Positions 15,767-24,692 of a stretch of DNA of 64,000 nucleotides are shown here, one piece after another. Below the pieces are notes generated by a model that ran no database searches, was not told the DNA's origin, and was given only the letters and a program-made list of their open reading frames with translations. The stretch comes from Pseudomonas khorasanensis. Lineage in GTDB: Bacteria > Pseudomonadota > Gammaproteobacteria > Pseudomonadales > Pseudomonadaceae. The stretch lies in NCBI RefSeq assembly GCF_014268505.2, contig NZ_JABWQP020000010.1, positions 144,286-208,285 of the forward strand, read 5' to 3'. The translations under genes and the position numbers were made by a program. Numbering within the stretch: position 1 is the first letter of the stretch; the number at the start of each line of letters is the position of its first letter.

Positions 15767-16780
15767 TTACTGCGCCTGATAAATCTGGTCGAACACGCCG
15801 CCGTCATTGAAGAATTTCGGCTGAGCGGATTTCCAGCCGCCGAAGTCCTTGTCGATCGTCACCAGTTCCAGTTTCGGGAACTGCTGGGCGTACTTGGCGG
15901 CCACGTCCTTATCCCGAGGACGATAGAAGTTTTTCGCGGCGATTTCCTGCCCGGCCGGGCTGTACAGGTGCTTGAGATAGGCTTCGGCGATCTGTGCGTT
16001 GCCTTTCTTCTCGGCGTTCTTGTCGACCACGGCCACGGGAGGTTCGGCGAGGATCGACAGCGAAGGCACGACAATGTCGAACTTGTCAGCGCCGCCATCT
16101 TCCTTCAGCGCCAGGAACGCCTCGTTTTCCCAGGCCAGCAATACATCACCCTGACCGTTGTTGACGAAGGTGATGGTCGAACCGCGCGCGCCGGTGTCGA
16201 GGATCGGCACGTGTTTGAACAGGGTCTGCACGTATTCCTTGGCTTTGCCTTCGTCACCCCCGTTGGCTTTCAGGCCGTAGGCCCAGGCCGCGAGGAAATT
16301 CCAGCGCGCACCGCCCGAGGTTTTCGGGTTCGGGGTAATGACCGAGACGTCGTTCTTGATCAGATCGCCCCAGTCCTTGATGCCTTTCGGGTTGCCCTTG
16401 CGCACCAGGAAAACAATGGTCGAGGTGTAAGGCGTGCTGGCTTCCGGCAGACGCTTCTGCCAGTCGGCGGGCAGGCTCTTGCCGAGCTTGGCGATTTCGT
16501 CGATGTCACCGGCCAGAGCCAGGGTCACGACGTCGGCACGCAAACCGTCGATCACCGCGCGGCCCTGTTTACCCGATCCGCCATGGGATTGCTGGATTTT
16601 CACGGTGTCGCCGGCATGGTCCTTCTGCCAGAACTTGATGAATTCGGCGTTGTATTCCTGATACAGCTCGCGCGTCGGGTCATACGACACGTTAAGCAGT
16701 TCGTAGTCCTTGGCAACTGCGGAACCTGCAAACACGGCGCTGGCCAGCGCGGCCAAAGCGTAACGGCGAATCGACGACAT
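15767..16780 (-). CDS. sbp: Periplasmic sulfate-binding protein
   Basis: This 337-residue secreted protein has a signal peptide ending at AGSAVA-KDYELLNVSYDPTRELYQEYN, the latter being the hallmark of sulfate-binding proteins. IQQSHGGSGKQGRAVIDGLRADVVTLALAGDID and NPKTSGGARWNFLAAWAYGL are the ligand-contacting blocks of the Sbp/CysP family. It captures sulfate for CysTWA. It is transcribed after oscA (146-bp gap containing an inverted repeat) and before cysT. Confidence 0.95.
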   Translation of the reverse strand: MSSIRRYALAALASAVFAGSAVAKDYELLNVSYDPTRELYQEYNAEFIKFWQKDHAGDTVKIQQSHGGSGKQGRAVIDGLRADVVTLALAGDIDEIAKLGKSLPADWQKRLPEASTPYTSTIVFLVRKGNPKGIKDWGDLIKNDVSVITPNPKTSGGARWNFLAAWAYGLKANGGDEGKAKEYVQTLFKHVPILDTGARGSTITFVNNGQGDVLLAWENEAFLALKEDGGADKFDIVVPSLSILAEPPVAVVDKNAEKKGNAQIAEAYLKHLYSPAGQEIAAKNFYRPRDKDVAAKYAQQFPKLELVTIDKDFGGWKSAQPKFFNDGGVFDQIYQAQ

Positions 16781-16848
16781 GGTGAAAGCTCCTGGAATTC
16801 TGGGTGGTGGCTTTTTCTTATGAATATTTTGAATCGGGTGTGTCCGCT

Positions 16849-16916
16849 AAAGATCACAGCCTTCGGCAGCTCCTGCACACAGCCCCCTGTAGGCGCTGCC
16901 GCAGGCTGCGATCCTT
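16849..16916. repeat. Inverted intergenic repeat (AAGATCACAGCCTTCGGCAGC type)
   Basis: This copy of the repeat at 1749-1831, with arms AAAGATCACAGCCTTCGGCAG and CTGCCGCAGGCTGCGATCCTTT, sits between oscA and sbp. Confidence 0.7.
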
Positions 16917-16926
16917 TATCTTCAAC

Positions 16927-17109
16927 TCAGCCCGGTTGTTTACCCGGTTGCTGCAAACGGAATTTCTCTTTGCGTTCGATCTGCACGACTTGCGCGTTGT
17001 GCACAGTGATCTCCACCGCGCCGAAACGCAGATCGCGCAAAGCGCTCTGGATTTCACGCAAGATGGTGCTTTCGTCCTGACCGTCAACGCTGCGAAGGGA
17101 TGCGCTCAT
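16927..17109 (-). CDS. oscA: OscA, small sulfur-starvation protein (DUF2292)
   Basis: The 60-residue protein contains the DUF2292/YezD-type block ILREIQSALRDLRFGAVEITVHNAQVVQIERKEKFRL. In Pseudomonas, oscA lies just upstream of sbp-cysTWA and was described as needed for growth on organosulfur compounds under some stresses. I chose the ATG preceded by AAAGGAG; the frame opens further upstream without a ribosome site. It is the first gene of the sulfate transport cluster, so it shares its presumed CysB-dependent promoter. The molecular function is not known. Confidence 0.9.
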   Translation of the reverse strand: MSASLRSVDGQDESTILREIQSALRDLRFGAVEITVHNAQVVQIERKEKFRLQQPGKQPG

Positions 17110-17361
17110 GGTGCTGCTCCTTTGAAGGGGATTTGCCTGGCAGTGGGCCGCACTGCGTTCGGCGTGGGAGCAATATAAGAGAGGCACGGATATTCTTAAA
17201 AAGACTATTTGAGAATGTTTATATAACTAGAAAACCAATATCTGGACGAGCGGGCGTTTGCGCGCCGGTGAATCAAAGATCACACCCCCGGCAGGTTGTG
17301 CACCGGTCACCTGTAGGAGCTGCCTAAGGCTCGGGCCACGATCGGACGATCTTTTGATCTT
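17110..17361. promoter_or_regulatory. oscA-sbp-cysTWA promoter region
   Basis: Upstream of oscA lies an AT-rich island (about 17168-17245) with TTTATATAACTAG near 17218, similar to the words upstream of the ats genes and the TauD operon. The part nearest the GGDEF/EAL gene carries a diverged inverted repeat (17275-17360) with GATCGGACGATC. Control by CysB is inferred from the operon content. Confidence 0.5.
17275..17360. repeat. Diverged inverted intergenic repeat
   Basis: The left part AAAGATCACACCCCCGGCAG and the right part CTGTAGGAGCTGCCTAAGGC run into GATCGGACGATCTTTTGATC. This looks like a mosaic of the 1749-type repeat and the GATCGTCCGATC element also seen at 12783 and at about 37568. 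Confidence 0.55.
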
Positions 17362-19293
17362 TCAACCAATCACCGGCGCACGCATCCATTCAATATCCTG
17401 CGCAGGCACCGGCCGGCCGAACCAATACCCCTGCCCCAAATCGCATCCTTGCTCCAGCAAAAATGCCGCCTGGTCGACCTGCTCGATCCCCTCGGCATGC
17501 ACCTGCATGCCCATGCTCCGTGCCAGCGCGATGATTACCTGGATGATGGCGGCATCATCCTCATCCCCTGGCAGCCCTGCGACGAAGCCTTGATCGATCT
17601 TAAGTTTCTGCACCGGCAGCCGCTTGAGCCGCAGCAGTGACGAATAGCCGGTGCCGAAGTCGTCGATGGCCAGGCGGACGCCCAATTCACGCAACCGATG
17701 CATCTGTTCCAGCGCCACGTCAGGGTCGTCCATCACCGCGCTTTCGGTGACTTCAAGTTCCAGATACGCCGGATCCAGCCCGGTGTCGTTCAGCACCTGC
17801 GCCACATGCTGATACAACTCGCGCCGGGCAAACAATCGCGACGACACATTCACCGCGACGAATGACAGCACCACCCCGTCCCGTTGCCACTGGCACATCT
17901 GCCGGCAGGCCTGCTGCATCATCCAGGCATCGATGTCGGCGATCAACCCGGTGCGCTCGGCAACCGGAATGAATTGCGCCGGAGAGACCAGCCCGCGTTG
18001 TGGATGCTGCCAGCGCACCAGTGCCTCGACGCCCGTCACGCGGCGGGTTTGCAAGTCATGCACCGGTTGGTAATAGACCCGCAACTCTTGCTGCTCCAGC
18101 GCCCGGCGCAGTTCAAAGGCGATTTCGACCCGTTGCCGGGCGTGCGCCGTCAGTTCTTCGGTGTAGAGGGCGTAGCCGTTGCGGCCGCTGGTCTTGGCTT
18201 TGAACAATGCGGCGTCAGCGTTGCGCAACAGCTGTTCGGCGCTCAACGCATCGTCGGGAAACAGGCTGATGCCGATGCTGGCGTTGATGAACAGCTCATG
18301 CCCATCGACCAGAATCTGCGCCTTCAGCGCATCCAGAATGCGTTGCGCCAGTGCGGCGGCCTGTGCCGGCTGTGGACAACTTTCCGCCAGCACGGCGAAC
18401 TCATCGCCACCCAGCCGCGCAAGCGTGATGCCCAGGCCGAACAGATCCTGCAAGCGCGTCGCCACCGCCTTGAGCAGCCGGTCGCCGACACTGTGTCCCA
18501 GGCTGTCGTTGATCATCTTGAAGTGATCCAGATCCAGCATCAGCAGCGCGCAGCCACGCTTGTGGACCTGCGCCGACGCCAGCGCCTGCTCGGCGCGGTC
18601 GCTGAACAGAAGGCGGTTGGGCAGATCGGTCAACGGATCGTGATGCGCCAGGTGTTTCAGCTCGGTCTCGGAGTTCTTGATTGCACTGATGTCGGAAAAC
18701 ACCGCCACGTAATGACTGAGTCGGCCGGCATCATCGTGAATGACCCGAATGGTCTGCCACTGTGGATAAATCTCGCCGGTCTTGCGGCGGTTCCAGATCT
18801 CCCCGCTCCATTCACGGTCGGCTGCGAGGGTGGCGAACATCGCCTGATAAAACTCTGGGGGATGATGACCGGACTTGAAGAGGCTGGGCTGCTGCCCGAT
18901 CACCTCGTCGCGCTGATAACCGGTGATCTCGATAAAGGCGCGGTTGACGTGGACGATCAGCCCTTGATGGTTGGTAACCAGCACGCCCTCACGGGTGCAG
19001 TCGAACACGGCCGCCGCCTGACGCAGGCGTTCACGGTCGGCGCGACGCTCGCGCAATTGCGCGCCCATGCCGAGAAACCGGTACAGGCGTACCCGCGCGA
19101 GAAAAATCAGCCCCGCGCTGACCGTGGCCAGCAGATAACCGTTGATCAGTTGCCAGCGAGCGAGATCGCTTGAGTCATCGAAGAAATTGTTTAATAAATG
19201 ATCAGATACCCGCAGCCATACAGCTGCCAATACGAAATAGAACAGCCCTGCGCGTAAGGCATCGCGGTGAGTGGCAGACATTCGGTCGTCCAT
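17362..19293 (-). CDS. Membrane PAS-GGDEF-EAL c-di-GMP enzyme
   Basis: The 643-residue protein has two N-terminal membrane segments (about residues 14-30 and 48-70), a PAS domain (about 85-210, VFDCTREGVLVTNHQGLIVHVN), a GGDEF domain (about 215-380) with intact GGDEF but no RxxD inhibitory site at the usual place, and an EAL domain (about 390-640). The EAL domain keeps EALVRW, the glutamate in EVTES, DDFGTGYSSL, KIDQGFV and AEGIE, so phosphodiesterase activity is expected; the GGDEF half may be regulatory or active. It lies between oscA and divergent desA, matching my memory of P. aeruginosa PA0285. Confidence 0.9.
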   Translation of the reverse strand: MDDRMSATHRDALRAGLFYFVLAAVWLRVSDHLLNNFFDDSSDLARWQLINGYLLATVSAGLIFLARVRLYRFLGMGAQLRERRADRERLRQAAAVFDCTREGVLVTNHQGLIVHVNRAFIEITGYQRDEVIGQQPSLFKSGHHPPEFYQAMFATLAADREWSGEIWNRRKTGEIYPQWQTIRVIHDDAGRLSHYVAVFSDISAIKNSETELKHLAHHDPLTDLPNRLLFSDRAEQALASAQVHKRGCALLMLDLDHFKMINDSLGHSVGDRLLKAVATRLQDLFGLGITLARLGGDEFAVLAESCPQPAQAAALAQRILDALKAQILVDGHELFINASIGISLFPDDALSAEQLLRNADAALFKAKTSGRNGYALYTEELTAHARQRVEIAFELRRALEQQELRVYYQPVHDLQTRRVTGVEALVRWQHPQRGLVSPAQFIPVAERTGLIADIDAWMMQQACRQMCQWQRDGVVLSFVAVNVSSRLFARRELYQHVAQVLNDTGLDPAYLELEVTESAVMDDPDVALEQMHRLRELGVRLAIDDFGTGYSSLLRLKRLPVQKLKIDQGFVAGLPGDEDDAAIIQVIIALARSMGMQVHAEGIEQVDQAAFLLEQGCDLGQGYWFGRPVPAQDIEWMRAPVIG

Positions 19294-19427
19294 GTCCCTG
19301 CAAAAAGGCCGGGATTATAGGTCAAGAAACATTCAGCGACTCTTATCTGAAAGGGCGACTGGTTTTATCTGTGTGCTTAGTGATAATGCAACGGCTGTTT
19401 TTATCTTTATCGAGGGCCCTATAGCCT

Positions 19428-20612
19428 ATGTGGTACGAAGGTTTTCTTGGCTTGTCGGCCTGGTCTCTGGTCGCAGTCACCCTGCTGATGACCCATGTGA
19501 CCATCATCGCCGTCACGGTCTATCTGCACCGCTACTCGGCCCATCGCTCTCTGGAGCTGAATGCTGGCCTCAAGCACTTCTTCCGTTTCTGGCTGTGGCT
19601 GACCACGGCGCAGAACACCCGCGAGTGGACCGCGATCCACCGCAAACACCACGCCAAGTGTGAAACCGAAGATGACCCGCACAGCCCCGTCATCAAAGGC
19701 TTGTCCACCGTCCTGCGTACCGGCGCCGAGCTGTACCGCACCGAAGCACAGAACCCCGAGACCTTGCGCATCTATGGCAAGAACTGCCCGGAAGACTGGG
19801 TCGAACGCAACGTCTACAGCCGCTACCCGCTGCTGGGTGTGGCGATCATGGGCGTCATCGACCTGATGCTGTTCGGCACCATCGGTATCACCATCTGGGC
19901 CATCCAGATGATGTGGATTCCGGTATGGGCCGCCGGTGTCATCAACGGCCTGGGTCATGCCGTCGGCTACCGCAACTTCGAATGCCGCGACGCAGCGACC
20001 AATCTGGTGCCGTGGGGCATCCTGATCGGTGGCGAAGAGCTGCATAACAACCATCACACCTACCCCAACTCGGCCAAGCTGTCGGTGAAGAAGTGGGAGT
20101 TCGACCTCGGTTGGGCGTGGATCAAAGTGTTCTGCTTCCTGCGCCTGGCCAAGGTTCAGCGCGTTGCGCCTATCGCTCACCGCGTCGAGGGCAAAGGCAG
20201 CCTGGACATGGACACCGCCATGGCGATCCTCAACAACCGCTTCCAGATCATGGCCCAGTACCGCAAGTTGGTGATTGGCCCTCTGGTCAAGCAGGAGCTG
20301 GCGAAGGTCGATCATTCGGTCCGTCACCAGTTCCACCGCGCCAAGCGTCTGCTCTCGCGCGAGACCAGCCTGCTGGAAGATCGTCATCACGCACGCATCC
20401 AGAGCATGCTCGAGCACAGCCAGGCACTGAAGGTCATTTACGAGAAGCGCCTGGCCCTTCAGCAGATTTGGGTCAAGACCAGCTCCAACGGTCACGACAT
20501 GCTCGCGGCCATCAAGGAATGGATTCACGAGGCCGAAGCCAGTGGCATCCAGTCGCTGCGCGAATTCGCTGATCAGTTGAAAACCTACTCGCTGCGTCCT
20601 GCGGCAATCTGA
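19428..20612 (+). CDS. desA: Delta-9 acyl-phospholipid desaturase
   Basis: The 394-residue membrane di-iron desaturase has the histidine boxes HRYSAHRS (about residue 31), HRKHHAK (about 68) and HNNHHTY (about 205), with membrane segments around 8-30, 45-60 and 140-185. It introduces a double bond into acyl chains of existing phospholipids, raising membrane fluidity; the P. aeruginosa orthologue is DesA. A long C-terminal soluble extension (about 270-394), rich in charged helices, is typical of the Pseudomonas form. It is divergent from the GGDEF/EAL gene and followed by a small inverted repeat and a diguanylate cyclase gene. Confidence 0.9.
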   Translation: MWYEGFLGLSAWSLVAVTLLMTHVTIIAVTVYLHRYSAHRSLELNAGLKHFFRFWLWLTTAQNTREWTAIHRKHHAKCETEDDPHSPVIKGLSTVLRTGAELYRTEAQNPETLRIYGKNCPEDWVERNVYSRYPLLGVAIMGVIDLMLFGTIGITIWAIQMMWIPVWAAGVINGLGHAVGYRNFECRDAATNLVPWGILIGGEELHNNHHTYPNSAKLSVKKWEFDLGWAWIKVFCFLRLAKVQRVAPIAHRVEGKGSLDMDTAMAILNNRFQIMAQYRKLVIGPLVKQELAKVDHSVRHQFHRAKRLLSRETSLLEDRHHARIQSMLEHSQALKVIYEKRLALQQIWVKTSSNGHDMLAAIKEWIHEAEASGIQSLREFADQLKTYSLRPAAI

Positions 20613-20623
20613 GACCGTTGATC

Positions 20624-20649
20624 GGTGCACCCTGCTACCGGGGTGCACC
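20624..20649 (+). terminator. Possible terminator hairpin after desA
   Basis: A perfect 9-bp inverted repeat (GGTGCACCC/GGGTGCACC, 8-nt loop) begins 11 bp after the desA stop. No U-tract follows, so it may be a factor-dependent site or simply an mRNA end stabiliser. Confidence 0.45.
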
Positions 20650-20756
20650 CTTCGGAACTTCGCCAAAAATCACCTATCTCAAAGACACTTCGCCATCCCG
20701 GCGGGCTGTTCTGTGGCCGCTGTCGAATTGCGGCACGCCCTTTGAGATCTGTGCCG

Positions 20757-21746
20757 ATGGTCAATAACAAACAAAAAGACGCACCCCATGCGCAGTGGCC
20801 CGAGGCCGCGCAAACCCTTATCGCGCTGATGCACGCCCAAGGCGAGGTCGCCCGCCTGAGTGAGCGTGAACAACTGATCAGTTCATTGCTGGTCAGCGTC
20901 AATGCCGTGCTCTGGGCCTTCAACTGGGAAACCCGGCAGGTGCTTTACGTCAGCCCTGCTTATGAACGGATCTTTGGCCGCTCCGCAGGGCTTTTGCTCG
21001 CCGATTACAACCAGTGGCGCGACAGCATTTATCCCGACGATCTCGAATATGCCGAACAGAGTCTGGCCGAAGTCCTGCGCAAGGGCGCGGTGGAAGATCG
21101 CGAGTACCGCATCATCGCTGCCGATGGTCAGGTGCGCTGGCTCAGCGACAAATGCTTCATCAATCGGCAGGACGAACCCGGGCAGCCGGTGATCATCGTC
21201 GGCATCGCCGAAGACATCACTGACAAAAAGCACATGGAAACAGAGCTGCAACGGCTGGCCACCACCGATGTGCTGACCCAAAGCAGTAACCGTCGCCACT
21301 TCTTCGAATGCGCCCACCGCGAGTTCGCCGAGGCGCGGCGCCATGGCTCACCGCTGGCCTTTCTGCTGCTGGATATCGACGACTTCAAACTGATCAACGA
21401 CAGTTACGGCCACCCGGAAGGCGACAACGTGCTGCAACGGATTGCCGAGTGCGGACGCGGGTCATTGCGCCGTGGCGATCTGTTCGGGCGCATTGGCGGG
21501 GAGGAGTTTGCGGCGGTGTTCCCGGGTTGTGCGCCGGACATGGCCGTTCAGGTCGCGGAGCGACTGCAGCAGGAAATTCAGCGATTGCGCTTCAACCATG
21601 ACGGGCAAGCGTTCAGCATTACGGTGAGCCAGGGCCTGACCAACCTCACCGAAGCAGATGAAAGCCTCGACAGCCTGTTCGCTCGGGCGGACGCCGCGAT
21701 GTATGAGGCCAAACGACAGGGCAAGAACCGGATTATTGCGGCCTGA
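20757..21746 (+). CDS. PAS-GGDEF diguanylate cyclase
   Basis: This 329-residue cytoplasmic protein has a PAS domain with PAC (about residues 40-160, VLYVSPAYERIFGRSAG, ending EDITDKKHMETELQRLA) and a GGDEF domain (about 165-329). The active-site motif is GGEEF, and RRGD stands five residues before it, a well-formed RxxD inhibitory I-site, so an active, product-inhibited cyclase is expected. The start is taken at the ATG encoding MVNNKQKDAP; an earlier in-frame start would lie in the inverted repeat behind desA. Position after desA agrees with P. aeruginosa PA0290. Confidence 0.88.
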   Translation: MVNNKQKDAPHAQWPEAAQTLIALMHAQGEVARLSEREQLISSLLVSVNAVLWAFNWETRQVLYVSPAYERIFGRSAGLLLADYNQWRDSIYPDDLEYAEQSLAEVLRKGAVEDREYRIIAADGQVRWLSDKCFINRQDEPGQPVIIVGIAEDITDKKHMETELQRLATTDVLTQSSNRRHFFECAHREFAEARRHGSPLAFLLLDIDDFKLINDSYGHPEGDNVLQRIAECGRGSLRRGDLFGRIGGEEFAAVFPGCAPDMAVQVAERLQQEIQRLRFNHDGQAFSITVSQGLTNLTEADESLDSLFARADAAMYEAKRQGKNRIIAA

Positions 21747-21773
21747 CCCGGTTTCCGCGCCTGGTGTTGTACC

Positions 21774-21861
21774 TGTGGGAGCGAGCCTGCTCGCGAAAGC
21801 ATTCTGTCAGGGAACTCAAAGCTGAATGACACACCGGCTTCGCGAGCAGGCTCGCTCCCAC
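21774..21861. repeat. REPIN
   Basis: Two inverted REPs separated by about 43 bp lie between the convergent diguanylate cyclase and HDOD genes. Confidence 0.92.
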
Positions 21862-21883
21862 ATTGGATGGCGGTGACATCTGT

Positions 21884-23095
21884 TTATTTACGCATCCGCA
21901 TCAGCTCAGGCAAGCCGATCTTGAGCAACCGCGCCGTCCGGCTCTTCGCCAGTTCCTCAATGCCTTCGTGCTCGGTGAGTCGCGCCATCTGCGCCGCCAT
22001 GTTCATCACCAGCGCCTCGCGGGAATACACACCACCACCGAGTTGGTAGACCGAGGCGATCAGCTCGCGCAATTCCAGCGGCAGACGCCAACGGGTTCGC
22101 AATGCCGAGCCATACGACGCACCAAACTTCGCCAACGCTTCACCGACCTCTTCCAGCTCATCCAGCTCGCCGCCGGCCTGTTGCCATTCCTGCAAGCAAC
22201 GCAGCAGCGCCAGATCGCCAAGCCGATGCAGCATGCCCGCGCAGTAACAGCGTTCCTGATCCAGATCGAGCAAGCGCGCCAAGGTTCGGGCGTATTCTGC
22301 CGTGTGCAGCGACAGCCCCCAGTAGCGCTCGGCGTAGTCCGCCAGGCACGGATCGCTGAGGCGCGCGCTGCGTTTGAGCGCCAACCCGAGAATCAGGTTC
22401 ATGCTCTGGCCGGTGCCGAGCCGATGCAGCGCCTGGGCCAGGGTTTGCACCGGTGCGCCATGGTGCTGTGCAGCGCTATTGGCGGCGGCGATCAGCACGG
22501 CGGTAATCTGCGGATCGGTACGAACCTCCTGTTCCAGCAGCGTCAGATCCAGCCCCTCGGGATTGAGGCTGCGCTTGACCGCCACTTGCACGTCGGTCAT
22601 CAACGGCGCGCCATCGGCCTGCTCGCGACGCCGCTCAAGAAACACCGACAAGGTCATACCCGGCGCCAGTGCAGGCACCTCGCAGACCACGGCTTCGCCG
22701 GCGTTGAGCAGCAAACCCTGCAAGCGTTCGTTCAGGCCTTCCATATTAAGGGGTTTGGTCAGGTACGCCGTCGGCGCCAGCGGAAGCGCCTCGCGAACAC
22801 TCGCGCTGTCGTTGCGGTTGCTCATCAGAATGAACGGCAGCGGCGGATTGCGTTTGCGCTGCCGCACACTGCGCAGCACTTGCAGACCATCGATGCCGGG
22901 CAACTCCCAATCGACAATAGCCAGGTCATACGGCACCTCGCCGAGCAACGACAGGGCTTGCTGGCCATCGGCACACAGATCCAGCCGCGCGTCGCATCGC
23001 ACGTTGAGCAGCACTTGTTTAAGCAGGTCACGGGACCAGGGGTCAGCCTCGGCAATCAGCACCCGGGGTACGGCAGGTAAATCAACGGCGGTCAT
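21884..23095 (-). CDS. Response regulator with HDOD output domain
   Basis: The 403-residue protein joins a CheY-like receiver (about residues 10-130; VLIAEADPWSRDLL, phosphoacceptor in AIVDWELPGIDG, lysine in YLTKPLN) to an HDOD domain (about 180-370; LLEQEVRTDPQITAVLIAAANSA, LGTGQSMNLILGLAL, AGMLHRLGDLALL). HDOD domains resemble HD phosphohydrolases but lack catalytic metal sites and act in protein-protein signalling. No kinase gene is adjacent, so its input is unknown. It lies next to two c-di-GMP enzymes, but no functional link is visible. Confidence 0.87.
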   Translation of the reverse strand: MTAVDLPAVPRVLIAEADPWSRDLLKQVLLNVRCDARLDLCADGQQALSLLGEVPYDLAIVDWELPGIDGLQVLRSVRQRKRNPPLPFILMSNRNDSASVREALPLAPTAYLTKPLNMEGLNERLQGLLLNAGEAVVCEVPALAPGMTLSVFLERRREQADGAPLMTDVQVAVKRSLNPEGLDLTLLEQEVRTDPQITAVLIAAANSAAQHHGAPVQTLAQALHRLGTGQSMNLILGLALKRSARLSDPCLADYAERYWGLSLHTAEYARTLARLLDLDQERCYCAGMLHRLGDLALLRCLQEWQQAGGELDELEEVGEALAKFGASYGSALRTRWRLPLELRELIASVYQLGGGVYSREALVMNMAAQMARLTEHEGIEELAKSRTARLLKIGLPELMRMRK

Positions 23096-23181
23096 GCGCG
23101 CTCTCCTTGCAATGCCTGAACCTTAGCCAATGCTGGCCATTCGATACAGCGCAAACACGTCCGATGTGTTTCAACGGGCGT

Positions 23182-23207
23182 AAAAAAACCCGCCTGAGCG
23201 GGTTTTT
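23182..23207 (-). terminator. Rho-independent terminator of the gabD-gabT operon
   Basis: On the minus strand, a stem AAACCCGC-TCAG-GCGGGTTT is followed by a run of T residues, 24 bp after the gabT stop. A-runs on the other side allow bidirectional use. Confidence 0.88.
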
Positions 23208-23230
23208 GTCGAGCAGGTCACACCAATCGA

Positions 23231-24508
23231 TCAGAGCTCGGAGAAGCACTCTTCGATGATCGCGAGGCCTTTGTCCAGTTGCTCGTCCGGCGAGGTCAGC
23301 GGAACCAGTACACGCAGCACGTTACCGTAGGTGCCGCAGGACAGCAGGATCAGGCCCTTGTCACGCGCCTTGGCCACAACTGCCGCAACAGCAGTCGGGT
23401 TTGGCTTATGGCTGTCGCCGTTTTCGAACAGCTCGACGGCGATCATCGCGCCCAGTGCACGGACTTCACCGATGACCGGGTACTTGGCCTGAATGGCCTT
23501 CAGACCCGTGACCAGACGCTCACCGACAGCCTTGCAGCGGTCCAGCAGTTGTTCTTCTTCGAACACTTCCATCACCGCCAGCGCAGCCGCGCAAGCGATC
23601 GGGCTGCCGGCGTAGGTGCCGCCCAGGCCACCCGGCGCAATGGCGTCCATGTATTCGGCCTTGCCGCAGACACCGGCCAGCGGGAAGCCGCCAGCGATGG
23701 ACTTGGCGAACGTGGTCAGATCGGCCGCAACGCCCATCTGTTCCATGGCGAAGAAGGTGCCGGTACGGCCAGCGCCCGTCTGCACTTCGTCAGCGATCAG
23801 CAGAATGCCGTGCTGGTCGCACAATGCGCGCAGGCGCTCCATGAATTCCTTCGGTGCCACGTAGAAACCACCTTCGCCCTGAACCGGCTCGATGATGATC
23901 GCAGCGATGTCTTTCGGCTCGGCGTCATTCTTGAAGATGCGTTCGATGGAAGCGATCGAGTCGTCGATGCTCACGCCGTGCAGTTCGTTCGGGTACAGCG
24001 CACGGAAAATGCCGCCTGGCATCAGGCCCATGCCGGCCGAGTACGGCACGACTTTACCGGTCAGGCCCAGGGTCATCATGGTGCGACCGTGGTAAGCGCC
24101 GGTGAAGGCGATAACCCCAGCGCGGCCAGTGGCGGCACGGGCGATTTTCACGGCGTTTTCCACCGCTTCGGAACCGGTGGTCACCAGCAGGGTTTTCTTG
24201 GCGAAATCGCCCGGCACCTTGGCGTTGATTTTTTCGCACAGCTCAACGTACGGCTCGTAGGCCAGTACCTGGAAGCAGGTGTGGGTCAGCTTGTTCAGTT
24301 GCTCGGTCACGGCAGCAATGATTTTCGGGTGCACGTGGCCGGTGTTCAGTACAGCGATGCCGCCCGCGAAGTCGATGAATTCACGACCTTCAACGTCGGT
24401 CACCGTGGCGTTCTTTGCCGACTCGGCGAAGATCGGGTGAATCTGGCCAACACCGCGTGGGACAGCAGCGGTACGACGGGCCATCAGTTCAGCGTTAGTC
24501 TTGCTCAT
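23231..24508 (-). CDS. gabT: 4-aminobutyrate aminotransferase
   Basis: This 425-residue class-III PLP aminotransferase converts GABA and 2-oxoglutarate to succinate semialdehyde and glutamate. Visible hallmarks are FAGGIAVLNTGHVHPKI, VTTGSEAVENAVKIARAATGR, LLIADEVQTGAGRTG, and the PLP lysine in LTTFAKSIAGGFPLAG. Length equals the usual Pseudomonas GabT. The ATG encoding MSKTNAELMARR is used; the frame opens four codons upstream. It follows gabD with a 184-bp spacer that contains a hairpin. Confidence 0.95.
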   Translation of the reverse strand: MSKTNAELMARRTAAVPRGVGQIHPIFAESAKNATVTDVEGREFIDFAGGIAVLNTGHVHPKIIAAVTEQLNKLTHTCFQVLAYEPYVELCEKINAKVPGDFAKKTLLVTTGSEAVENAVKIARAATGRAGVIAFTGAYHGRTMMTLGLTGKVVPYSAGMGLMPGGIFRALYPNELHGVSIDDSIASIERIFKNDAEPKDIAAIIIEPVQGEGGFYVAPKEFMERLRALCDQHGILLIADEVQTGAGRTGTFFAMEQMGVAADLTTFAKSIAGGFPLAGVCGKAEYMDAIAPGGLGGTYAGSPIACAAALAVMEVFEEEQLLDRCKAVGERLVTGLKAIQAKYPVIGEVRALGAMIAVELFENGDSHKPNPTAVAAVVAKARDKGLILLSCGTYGNVLRVLVPLTSPDEQLDKGLAIIEECFSEL

Positions 24509-24636
24509 TACAGTCCTCATTCGCCGCTCATCGGGCGGCGTGGTTCAAGGATTAAGCGGGGAGAATCAGCGGTGGCAGCATGCGATGATCGACTGCCACG
24601 GCGTTCCCGGCCGCAGAGAAAATGCAGGTTTAAACG

Positions 24637-24670
24637 ACGCAAAGGGACAGCGCTCTCGTGCCCTTTGCGT
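24637..24670 (-). other. Intercistronic hairpin between gabD and gabT
   Basis: A perfect 10-bp inverted repeat (ACGCAAAGGG/CCCTTTGCGT) with a 14-nt loop begins 23 bp after the gabD stop. No U-run follows, so it more likely stabilises or processes the mRNA than terminates it. Confidence 0.6.
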
Positions 24671-24692
24671 TTACAGCGTTCCTTGCGCTGGC

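Noticed and set aside
20625..20756. Upstream in-frame start (MHPATGVHPS) for the diguanylate cyclase
   Set aside because: It would begin inside the inverted repeat behind desA; the ATG at 20757 gives a conventional protein.
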